Positions 1 to 3,336 of a stretch of 37,479 bases of DNA are shown here, piece after piece. Position 1 is the first letter of the stretch. The number at the start of each line of letters is the position of its first letter. The notes beneath the pieces were generated by a model. That model searched no databases. It worked only from the letters and a program-made list of their open reading frames with translations, and was not told the DNA's origin. Source of the DNA: Elusimicrobiota bacterium (GTDB taxonomy: Bacteria > Elusimicrobiota > Elusimicrobia > UBA1565 > UBA9628); NCBI GenBank assembly GCA_016182905.1, contig JACPFR010000038.1:1-37479 (forward strand), given 5' to 3'. A program made the translations under genes and the position numbers.

Positions 1-173
1 ACGATGCGCCGATGCTGCAGTACATTTAAGATCGGCGCCGAAGGCGACGATCCTGGCCGCCCCCCGCGGGGGCGGCCATTCCGTTGGGGGGCAATGCCGT
101 TGAAGCCTTTAAATCCGACTACTTGCTCACGTTCCTAGGCGATCCGCGGCGAAGCCGCGAGGCGGCCTAGGCC
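1..173 (+). other. Upstream flank with two GC-rich hairpins, no gene seen
   Basis: I see no complete gene here. A frame ending in TAA at 27-29 could be the last codons of a gene that begins before the window, but it is too short to judge. Two GC-rich hairpins follow: one near 55-77 (GGCCGCC paired with GGGCGGCC) and one at about 135-172 (CCTAGGC...GCCTAGG outside, CCGCGGC-gaa-GCCGCG inside). The second lies directly against the -35 box at 174 and could be the terminator of the upstream unit. Confidence 0.4.
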
Positions 174-201
174 TTGACAAATCCAGGGCATCTGCTATAA
201 T
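174..201 (+). promoter_or_regulatory. Strong sigma70-type promoter upstream of the tRNA array
   Basis: TTGACA (174-179) and TATAAT (196-201) are both perfect consensus boxes, with a 16-nt spacer and an extended -10 (TGC before TATAAT). The expected start is near G208, which is exactly the first base of the following stem-loop. This is the best promoter in the first 4.6 kb, and no equally good one is visible inside the array, so it is the prime candidate for driving the small RNA and, by read-through, the array. Confidence 0.9.
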
Positions 202-207
202 CACTGT

Positions 208-256
208 GTCACGGAGCGGGAGAAGTCTATCCCGCGCACCCCGTGGCTTTTTTTTT
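208..256 (+). ncRNA. 49-nt minihelix-like small RNA / promoter-proximal terminator
   Basis: Beginning at the predicted transcription start, 7 bases (208-214) pair with 241-247. One unpaired A and a 6-bp inner stem (216-221 with 230-235, 8-nt loop) follow, then nine T (248-256). This is a typical intrinsic terminator, but it starts at +1, so the product would be a roughly 49-nt stable RNA. The 7-bp outer stem plus short inner stem resembles an acceptor minihelix. It could be an abundant small RNA, an attenuator for the tRNA array, or both. There is no tRNA cloverleaf. Confidence 0.7.
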
Positions 257-454
257 GATCGAGAAGCGACCATGACCATCATATCGAGACTATCGAAACG
301 AGACCACCGCAACCCGGCGTCGTTTACGCCGTGCATGCGGGGCGTCAGCCCTTTGTCACCGCGCCTTATGCGCGGAACCGAGCAAGCTGGTCGCATGGGC
401 ATGGGAGCCCTCTCTATGTAGAGAACCTTTTCGGCCGTTCGTCTCGAAAAGCGA
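257..454 (+). other. Leader between two terminators, possible 49-codon ORF
   Basis: The stretch between the two terminators has several local hairpins: CGGCG/CGCCG near 317-333, TCTCT/AGAGA near 410-423, and CTTTTCG/CGAAAAG near 427-451. It also has an ATG at 272 with a weak GAGAAG upstream, opening 49 codons to a TAG at 419-421. The peptide is rich in Arg and Met and resembles nothing I know. GCGACCA (266-272) can pair with TGGTCGC (388-394). I cannot decide between a structured RNA, a leader peptide and plain leader. Confidence 0.35.
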
Positions 455-492
455 CCCATGCTCGAAGTTCGGAGCGTGGGTTTTTTGTTTTT
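455..492 (+). terminator. Intrinsic terminator just before the first tRNA
   Basis: A 9-bp stem (455-463 with 472-480, one G-T pair, loop GAAGTTCG) is followed by T6-G-T5 (481-492). The first tRNA begins only 2 nt later at 494. Transcription into the array from the promoter at 174 must therefore read through two terminators, or the array is transcribed from an unrecognised promoter. Anti-termination or attenuation is a reasonable inference. Confidence 0.8.
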
Positions 493-493
493 A

Positions 494-590
494 GGGCTCG
501 TGGTGTAACGGCAACACGCCGGCCTTATAAGCCGGTCAACACGCTCTCCTGATTAGAGAGTCGATGGAGGTTCGATTCCTCCCGGGCCTA
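494..590 (+). tRNA. Two-headed tRNA-Ile with two anticodon arms (UAU and GAU)
   Basis: The acceptor stem (494-500 with 583-589), D-arm (503-517, loop AACGGCA with GG) and T-arm (566-582, loop TTCGATT) are all well paired. Two complete anticodon arms lie between D- and T-arm: 519-535 (CCGGC, loop CTTATAA, anticodon TAT at 526-528) and 544-560 (CTCTC, loop CTGATTA, anticodon GAT at 551-553). Both have 5-bp stems, 7-nt loops and U33. The linker TCAACACG repeats the end of the D-arm (GCAACACG), so a 25-nt unit looks duplicated and diverged. Deleting either 25-nt unit leaves a perfect 72-nt tRNA-Ile. The two anticodons together read all three Ile codons. A73 is present and CCA is not encoded. It could be a fused pair, an intron-containing precursor, or a real two-anticodon RNA. 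Confidence 0.85.
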
Positions 591-608
591 CAGGTTCGAC
601 GTTCGCAC

Positions 609-683
609 GGCGGCCATGTTGTAAAGGCAGCAAGAGAGGCTGTGATCCTCTAGGTACCGGTTCGAATCCGGTTGGTCGCCCCA
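609..683 (+). tRNA. tRNA-His(GTG)
   Basis: This is a complete canonical cloverleaf. G at 609 is the extra G-1 typical of tRNA-His and faces C73 at 680. The acceptor is 610-616/673-679, the D-loop AAAGGCA, the anticodon GTG at 642-644 in loop CTGTGAT, and the T-loop TTCGAAT. CCA is encoded (681-683). It is one of the few array members with nothing unusual, so it probably works in translation. Confidence 0.97.
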
Positions 684-690
684 GATGTGA

Positions 691-762
691 GCCGCGGAAG
701 CTGAAAAGGCATAGCGTCCGGTTGAAAACCGGGAGGTCTCCGTTCGATTCGGAGCCGCGGCG
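691..762 (+). tRNA. tRNA-Phe(GAA)
   Basis: The cloverleaf has a perfect 7-bp acceptor (691-697/755-761), D-loop AAAAGGCA, anticodon GAA at 724-726 in loop TTGAAAA, and T-loop TTCGATT. The discriminator base is G (762), whereas tRNA-Phe normally has A73, and CCA is not encoded. It starts only 7 nt after tRNA-His, as expected of a polycistronic tRNA transcript. Confidence 0.92.
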
Positions 763-768
763 GATCTA

Positions 769-840
769 GCCGGTGAAGCTTTAGAAGATGAGCACCGGTC
801 TTTTAAACCGGGGAACCGGGAGCGTTACCCGGCGCCGGCA
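769..840 (+). tRNA. tRNA-Lys(TTT) with altered elbow (T-loop AGCGTTA)
   Basis: The acceptor (769-775/833-839), anticodon stem (795-799/807-811) and T-stem (816-820/828-832) are fully paired. The anticodon is TTT at 802-804 in loop CTTTTAA. The D-loop (around 781-790) lacks the G18G19 doublet, and the T-loop is AGCGTTA instead of TTCRANY. The stems are kept and only the tertiary-contact loops are changed, so this does not look like simple decay. A73 is present and CCA is not encoded. It is nearly a twin of the Lys(CTT) gene at 859-930. Confidence 0.85.
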
Positions 841-858
841 CGATACGAGACGCGAGAC

Positions 859-930
859 GGGCCCGAAGCTTTAGCAGATGAGCACCGGTCTCTTAAACCG
901 GGGAACCAGGCGCGATACCTGGCGGACCCA
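859..930 (+). tRNA. tRNA-Lys(CTT) with altered elbow (T-loop CGCGATA)
   Basis: The D- and anticodon arms are almost identical to those of the preceding Lys gene, with anticodon CTT at 892-894 in loop CTCTTAA. The T-stem is perfect (906-910/918-922) but the loop is CGCGATA, and the D-loop lacks GG. The acceptor has one C-A mismatch (862/926). The T-stem differs from the twin by several bases while staying paired, which argues for selection on structure. A73 is present, without encoded CCA. The same T-loop recurs in the Thr-like gene at 3337. Confidence 0.83.
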
Positions 931-1137
931 GATTTCCAGTTCTTTGACAATGTCGAGCGATATTAAAGAGCGCGACCCCCGAAGGGGGTCGACGCTGCCT
1001 CGACAACCAACTATTGAAGGGGTCCAAATTGATGCGAGGTCGCCGCGCAAGTGACGGCGCGACAACTCCGCATCGGCCGGCCGCGTCAGCGGCTCGCGGG
1101 CTTCGGCTCCCGCCCCCTTCTCGATTTTCGTCGTCAT
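931..1137 (+). other. Spacer in the tRNA array with stable hairpins
   Basis: There is no tRNA here. A perfect 8-bp hairpin lies at 973-991 (CGACCCCC-gaa-GGGGGTCG). A larger nested hairpin spans 1031-1074 (GATGCG with CGCATC outside, GTCGCCG with CGGCGCGAC inside). A TTGACA at 944-949 has no -10 box at a usable distance (TATTAA at 961 leaves only 11 nt), so I do not call a promoter. The hairpins may mark processing sites or further small RNAs. Confidence 0.4.
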
Positions 1138-1222
1138 GGTAGGGGTCCGAATGGACGAGGAGCTTCACTTGAAATGAAGTAGGCGGCCATGCCGCTTGGG
1201 GGTTCGATTCCTCTCCCTACCG
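1138..1222 (+). tRNA. tRNA-Ser(TGA)
   Basis: This is a class II tRNA with acceptor GGTAGGG/CCCTACC (1138-1144/1215-1221), a D-loop containing GG, and anticodon TGA at 1170-1172 in loop CTTGAAA. The long variable arm has GGCGGC paired to GCCGC, the T-loop is TTCGATT, and G73 is as expected for Ser. CCA is not encoded. It looks functional. Confidence 0.95.
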
Positions 1223-1232
1223 CCGATCGCGC

Positions 1233-1302
1233 AGCCTCGTGGCGTAATGAAGCGCGGGACCCTTCTAAGGTCCAAGTCCGGGTTCGACTCCCGGCGAGGC
1301 TT
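1233..1302 (+). tRNA. tRNA-Arg(TCT)
   Basis: The acceptor is AGCCTCG/CGAGGCT (1233-1239/1295-1301). Anticodon TCT lies at 1264-1266 in loop CTTCTAA with a perfect 5-bp stem, and the T-loop is TTCGACT. The D-loop is short (AATGAA) and lacks GG, the only array member with a canonical T-loop and no GG. The discriminator is T, unusual for Arg, and CCA is not encoded. Confidence 0.87.
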
Positions 1303-1310
1303 TTCGATTC

Positions 1311-1381
1311 GGGGTCGTGGTGAAACTGGATCACGGGACGCTCGCATCGTCCAGTCCCGGGGGCGGCACCCGGCGGCTCCA
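1311..1381 (+). tRNA. tRNA-Ala(CGC) with altered T-loop (GGCGGCA)
   Basis: The acceptor is GGGGTCG/CGGCTCC (1311-1317/1374-1380). The D-arm has loop AACTGGA (GG kept), and anticodon CGC lies at 1343-1345 in loop CTCGCAT. The T-stem CCGGG/CCCGG is perfect but its loop is GGCGGCA, which fits the NGCRNNA pattern of the Lys, Glu and Thr members. The usual tRNA-Ala G3-U70 pair can be drawn (G1313 with T1378). A73 is present, with CC but not A after it. Confidence 0.82.
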
Positions 1382-1388
1382 CCTTTGA

Positions 1389-1428
1389 CCGGGACTATCC
1401 TCAAGGATATTCGTGTCCGGATATTTTT
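1389..1428 (+). terminator. Terminator-like hairpin inside the array
   Basis: CCGG (1389-1392) pairs with CCGG (1417-1420), enclosing TATCCT-ca-AGGATA, followed by ATATTTTT. It could end transcripts covering the first eight tRNAs or act as a partial terminator. The stem is imperfect, so the call is moderate. Confidence 0.5.
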
Positions 1429-1429
1429 C

Positions 1430-1483
1430 GCGGGGTCATCCCCCCGCAGTCTGCCCTCGCCGGGCCGAGGACCCGGCGAGGGC
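1430..1483 (+). repeat. Two strong hairpins between tRNA-Ala and the Asp-like gene
   Basis: GCGGGG (1430-1435) pairs with CCCCGC (1442-1447). Next to it a perfect 12-bp inverted repeat (1453-1464 with 1472-1483) has loop CCGAGGA. Neither is followed by a T-run and neither forms a cloverleaf. They may be RNA processing or stabilising elements of the array transcript. Confidence 0.55.
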
Positions 1484-1501
1484 GGGGGCCGTCGGGTTTC
1501 T

Positions 1502-1577
1502 GGCTGCGAAACCGAAGAGACGAGGTGCTGGATCGTCGATCCAGTCGAAGCGGGTTCGAGTCCGACTCCCGCAGCCT
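1502..1577 (+). tRNA. Asp-like tRNA(GTC) with C33 and a disrupted T-arm
   Basis: The acceptor pairs perfectly (GGCTGCG/CGCAGCC, 1502-1508/1570-1576) and an anticodon arm is clear (CTGGA, loop TCGTCGA, TCCAG), giving anticodon GTC at 1535-1537 but with C at position 33. A canonical T-stem cannot form together with the acceptor. GCGGG could pair with CCCGC only by borrowing acceptor bases, leaving a 13-nt loop, as if six bases (CCGACT) had been inserted. The D-loop lacks GG. It is either a degenerate gene or a purposely non-canonical RNA. Confidence 0.6.
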
Positions 1578-1579
1578 TT

Positions 1580-1654
1580 GCCTTCGTGGTGAAATGGCAA
1601 TCACCTCCCGCTTCGAACGGGAAGTTCCGGGTTCAACTCCTGGCGAGGGCTCCA
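1580..1654 (+). tRNA. tRNA-Arg(TCG)
   Basis: The acceptor is GCCTTCG/CGAGGGC (1580-1586/1644-1650). The D-arm is GTGA/TCAC with GG in the loop, the anticodon TCG lies at 1613-1615 in loop CTTCGAA, and the T-loop is TTCAACT. The discriminator is T (1651) and CCA is encoded (1652-1654). It starts 2 nt after the Asp-like gene. Confidence 0.93.
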
Positions 1655-1655
1655 A

Positions 1656-1729
1656 TCCCCGGTGGCGTAACGGTAGCGTGTCTCTCCTACAAAGAGAAGG
1701 ACCTTGTTCGATTCAAGGCCGGGGAACCA
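1656..1729 (+). tRNA. tRNA-Val(TAC) with C33
   Basis: The acceptor is TCCCCGG/CCGGGGA (1656-1662/1719-1725), the D-loop AACGGTA, and the T-arm CCTTG-TTCGATT-CAAGG. CCA is encoded (1727-1729). The anticodon stem TCTCT/AGAGA is perfect and the loop is CCTACAA, so the anticodon is TAC (1688-1690) but position 33 is C rather than the nearly invariant U. Everything else looks like a working tRNA. Confidence 0.88.
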
Positions 1730-1733
1730 TTTT

Positions 1734-1825
1734 CCGGGTTAAGCGTTACGGAAGCGTACTCCCCTCGGACGGGAGAGGCGGGGGTTCGACGAACGGATGG
1801 CCTTCGGCTCCCTCAACCCAGACCA
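1734..1825 (+). tRNA. tRNA-Pro(CGG) with a 25-nt T-loop
   Basis: C1-G72 and A73, typical of bacterial tRNA-Pro, are present, and CCA is encoded at 1823-1825. The acceptor is CCGGGTT/AACCCAG (one C-A mismatch). The D-arm has GG and the anticodon is CGG at 1766-1768 in loop CTCGGAC. The T-stem GGGGG (1780-1784) pairs with CCCTC (1810-1814), but the loop is 25 nt: it begins TTCGA, then carries about 18 extra bases that can fold (GCC-TTC-GGC at 1800-1808), and ends CT. The encoded CCA fixes the 3' end, so the expansion is internal. An insertion removed by processing is conceivable, given rtcB downstream. Confidence 0.75.
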
Positions 1826-1829
1826 TATC

Positions 1830-1902
1830 GCCGATGTAGTCCAACGGCAGAGGCACCGCGGTCAGAACGCGGCTAGTGCAGGTTCGAATCCTGCTATCGG
1901 CA
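1830..1902 (+). tRNA. tRNA with Leu anticodon (CAG) on a short-variable-loop body
   Basis: The acceptor is GCCGATG/TATCGGC (1830-1836/1895-1901), the D-loop contains GG, the anticodon stem CCGCG/CGCGG has loop GTCAGAA, and the T-arm GCAGG-TTCGAAT-CCTGC is canonical. The anticodon CAG (1863-1865) would read the Leu codon CUG. Bacterial tRNA-Leu normally has a long variable arm, and here only about five bases are present. It may therefore be charged by another synthetase, or serve outside translation. A73 is present, and CCA is incomplete (ACCG). Confidence 0.85.
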
Positions 1903-1911
1903 CCGATCGAC

Positions 1912-1984
1912 GGCGGGAAGCGGTTCAGGGCAGCCGGGGAGTCTCATAAGCTCCTGATGGTGGGTTCGAGTCCCACTCCCGCTA
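1912..1984 (+). tRNA. tRNA with CAT anticodon (Met, or Ile2)
   Basis: The acceptor is GGCGGGA/TCCCGCT (1912-1918/1977-1983), the D-loop TCAGGGCA, and the anticodon stem GGAGT/GCTCC has loop CTCATAA with CAT at 1945-1947. The T-arm is GTGGG-TTCGAGT-CCCAC, with A73 and no CCA. The G-T first pair and the lack of the three G-C anticodon-stem pairs argue against initiator tRNA. It is elongator Met or a lysidine-modified Ile2 tRNA. Confidence 0.9.
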
Positions 1985-2080
1985 ATTTTCAGAATGATTC
2001 ACGTCATTCACATTCACAACTGTCGTTGACGACAGTTCGCCTGTGAACAAAGTGGATGGTCGGATTCAGAATGGATGCAC
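1985..2080 (+). other. Spacer with a perfect 9-bp hairpin
   Basis: AACTGTCGT (2018-2026) and ACGACAGTT (2029-2037) form a stem with a 2-nt loop. Flanking TTCACA (2013-2018) can pair with TGTGAA (2042-2047). The stretch is less GC-rich than its surroundings. There is no tRNA, T-run or promoter here. Confidence 0.45.
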
Positions 2081-2151
2081 ACCCCGTTCGTCTAAAAGAA
2101 GGATGTCCCGTTTTCAGCGGGAAGATGCGGTGGCAGGATCCGCACGGGGTA
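2081..2151 (+). tRNA. tRNA-Glu(TTC) with altered elbow
   Basis: The acceptor is ACCCCGT/ACGGGGT (2081-2087/2144-2150). The D-arm starts TTCGTCT as in ordinary tRNA-Glu, but its loop (AAAAGAA) lacks the GG doublet. The anticodon is TTC at 2113-2115 in loop TTTTCAG with a perfect stem. The T-stem GCGG/CCGC encloses 9 nt. With a U-U closing pair the loop is GGCAGGA, fitting the NGCRNNA pattern. CCA is not encoded. Confidence 0.82.
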
Positions 2152-2154
2152 GAC

Positions 2155-2230
2155 GGCCTCTTCGTCTAAAAAGGCAGGACGCCCGGCTCTCTACCGGGAA
2201 GCGGCGGAGCAGTACCGCCAGGGGTCACCA
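2155..2230 (+). tRNA. tRNA-Glu(CTC) with altered T-loop (AGCAGTA)
   Basis: The acceptor is GGCCTCT/AGGGGTC (2155-2161/2220-2226), followed by A73 and an encoded CCA (2228-2230). The D-loop AAAAAGGCA keeps GG. The anticodon is CTC at 2189-2191 in loop CTCTCTA. The T-stem GGCGG/CCGCC is perfect and its loop AGCAGTA belongs to the NGCRNNA class. The encoded CCA fixes the end, so the T-loop is certain. Confidence 0.85.
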
Positions 2231-2234
2231 GTTT

Positions 2235-2318
2235 GGGCTCGTGATGAAATGGAAGACATCCGCGGTCGAGAACCGCGGGCGCGAGACGCGCGTGGGGGTT
2301 CGATTCCCTCCGGGCCCA
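2235..2318 (+). tRNA. tRNA-Leu(GAG) with C33
   Basis: This is a class II tRNA with acceptor GGGCTCG/CGGGCCC (2235-2241/2311-2317), the same acceptor sequence as the two-headed Ile gene. It has a D-loop with GG, a long variable arm (GCGCG-aga-CGCGC) and T-loop TTCGATT. The anticodon stem CGCGG/CCGCG has loop TCGAGAA, so the anticodon is GAG (2268-2270) with C at position 33. A73 is present and CCA is not encoded. Confidence 0.88.
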
Positions 2319-2327
2319 GCAGATTTG

Positions 2328-2409
2328 ACGGGAGCGGCGCGCCCGCCGATGGTGAAGCGCGTACCGTGAGGATCGTCAAATGTCGGGGGTTCGACTCCCC
2401 CCTCCCGCA
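2328..2409 (+). tRNA. Degenerate tRNA-like element without a normal anticodon arm
   Basis: The acceptor (ACGGGAG/CTCCCGC with an A-C mismatch at the first pair) and a perfect canonical T-arm (GGGGG-TTCGACT-CCCCC, 2385-2401) are present. GCGC (2337-2340) can pair with GCGC (2357-2360) as a D-stem around a 16-nt loop. The 24 bases that should hold the anticodon arm do not form a 5-bp/7-nt arm. An alternative hairpin, CGAT..GGT/ACC..ATCG (2347-2375), is possible. No anticodon can be assigned. Confidence 0.6.
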
Positions 2410-2456
2410 AGGGTGTAGCTCAGGTGGTAGAGCAACGCGATCATAACGCGTCAGAC
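2409..2456 (+). pseudogene. 5' half of a tRNA-Met-like gene (CAT)
   Basis: A textbook D-arm (GCTC-AGGTGGTA-GAGC) and anticodon arm (ACGCG, loop ATCATAA, CGCGT, anticodon CAT at 2442-2444) are followed by CAGAC and a run of six A. No matching 3' acceptor or T-arm follows. The next hairpin (CTCCG/CGGAG, 2464-2479) has a 6-nt loop, and only GGG/CCC could close an acceptor. It is either a truncated tRNA or a deliberately 5'-half molecule, placed directly upstream of the slipin gene leader. Confidence 0.6.
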
Positions 2457-2604
2457 AAAAAAGCTCCGTCGTCACGGAGATCCCGCGGAAGTTCGCGACG
2501 GAAGAAGGGCTATGCGCGAGGCGAGAAGGTTCGCCGAGCCCGCCCGGAGGCCGGGGGTCGACGGCGACGACGGGGCCGATTCGAAGTGAAAACGGAAAAG
2601 AGAG
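2457..2604 (+). other. Structured leader of the slipin gene
   Basis: This stretch has a chain of hairpins: CTCCGT/ACGGAG (2464-2479), CGCG-gaagtt-CGCG (about 2484-2497), GGGCT..AGCCC enclosing GGCGA/TCGCC (about 2507-2541), and GCCG/CGGC (about 2551-2566). The ribosome binding site GAGAGG lies at 2600-2605. No -35/-10 pair is visible, so the slipin gene is probably on the array transcript. The hairpins could be remnants of further tRNA genes or processing signals. Confidence 0.4.
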
Positions 2605-2613
2605 GTGATGCGC

Positions 2614-3300
2614 ATGCTGTTCGTACGACTGCAGGTGATGGAGTACCAGAAGGCCGTCGTGTTCGCGGACGGCCGGCTGGAGAAGACGCTGGGTCCGGGC
2701 CGGTACATCCTGACCAAGTACTTCCCGCGGCGCGAGGCGTATCTGTTCGACGTGCGCCTGACGTCGCTGGCGGTGACGGGTCAGGAGATACTGACCAAGG
2801 ACAAGATGCCGGTCCGCATGAACCTGACGGCGCTGTACCGGCTGCAGGATCCGGCGAAGGCGGTGACGAAGGTCCAGGCGTACACGACGTATCTGTACGA
2901 GCAGCTGCAGCTGGCGGCTCGGGCGATCGTGGCGGACCTGACGCTGGACGAGCTGCTGGCGAAGAAGACGGCGCTGACCGACGAGCTGACGGACAAGGTC
3001 CGACCGCTCGCGGCGGAGGCCGGCCTCGAGCTGGCGTCGTGCGGCGTGAAGGACGTCGTGCTCCCGGGCGAGATCAAGAACCTGATGATCAAGTCGGTGG
3101 AGGCCGAGCAGGCGGCGAAGGCCGCGCTGATCACGGCTCGCGAGGACCTGGCGGCGACGCGGGTCCGCGCGAACACGGCCAAGCTGTACGCGGACCCGGC
3201 GATGCTCCGGCTCAAGGAGCTGGAGATCATGGCCGAGTTCGCGAAGAAGACGGGCAACACCTTCATGTTCGGCCAGGCGCCGTTCCTGAAGGCGCCGTAA
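2614..3300 (+). CDS. SPFH/Band-7 (slipin-like) protein, soluble type
   Basis: The 228-residue protein matches the SPFH/Band-7 domain of slipins: an early GRLEKTLGPGRY segment, a beta-rich middle (TSLAVTGQEILTKDKMPVRM), the Tyr/Leu-rich helix with LTLDELL, and an alanine/glutamate-rich coiled helix (AEQAAKAALITAREDLAATR) to the end. Slipins normally begin with a hydrophobic hairpin of about 30 residues. Here the SPFH domain starts within ten residues of the N-terminus, so the protein is probably cytosolic or only peripheral. SPFH proteins form ring-like oligomers and scaffolds. Placed between tRNA-like genes and rtcB, it may act as scaffold for RNA repair (inference, in line with published SPFH-RtcB linkages as I recall). 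I chose ATG 2614 because GAGG at 2602-2605 is 8 nt upstream. ATG 2608 and GTG 2605 are alternatives. Confidence 0.88.
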   Translation: MLFVRLQVMEYQKAVVFADGRLEKTLGPGRYILTKYFPRREAYLFDVRLTSLAVTGQEILTKDKMPVRMNLTALYRLQDPAKAVTKVQAYTTYLYEQLQLAARAIVADLTLDELLAKKTALTDELTDKVRPLAAEAGLELASCGVKDVVLPGEIKNLMIKSVEAEQAAKAALITAREDLAATRVRANTAKLYADPAMLRLKELEIMAEFAKKTGNTFMFGQAPFLKAP

Positions 3301-3302
3301 AG

Positions 3303-3326
3303 CCCGCCGCGGGACGCCGCGGCGGG
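3303..3326 (+). terminator. GC-rich hairpin after the slipin stop codon
   Basis: A perfect 10-bp stem (3303-3312 with 3317-3326, loop GACG) is followed only by TTCC. It may be a weak terminator, or a processing and stability element separating the slipin mRNA from the tRNA-like RNA that begins at 3337. Confidence 0.5.
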
Positions 3327-3336
3327 TTCCTCACCC

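Noticed and set aside
432-492. Another tRNA-Glu-like gene before the array (GTTCGTCT resembles the Glu D-arm)
   Set aside because: The D-arm-like part is followed by a terminator hairpin and T-run, with no acceptor or T-arm; similarity may be chance.
944-966. TTGACA with TATTAA as an internal promoter of the array
   Set aside because: The spacing is 11 nt, too short for sigma70.
494-2409. CRISPR-like or phage tRNA cluster
   Set aside because: The repeats are tRNA folds with different sequences, not direct repeats with spacers, and no phage gene (integrase, capsid, terminase) is nearby.
1196-2446. Several open frames over the tRNA array that look like proteins
   Set aside because: They run through clearly folded tRNA genes, have no ribosome binding sites and contain translated T-loop and anticodon sequences.
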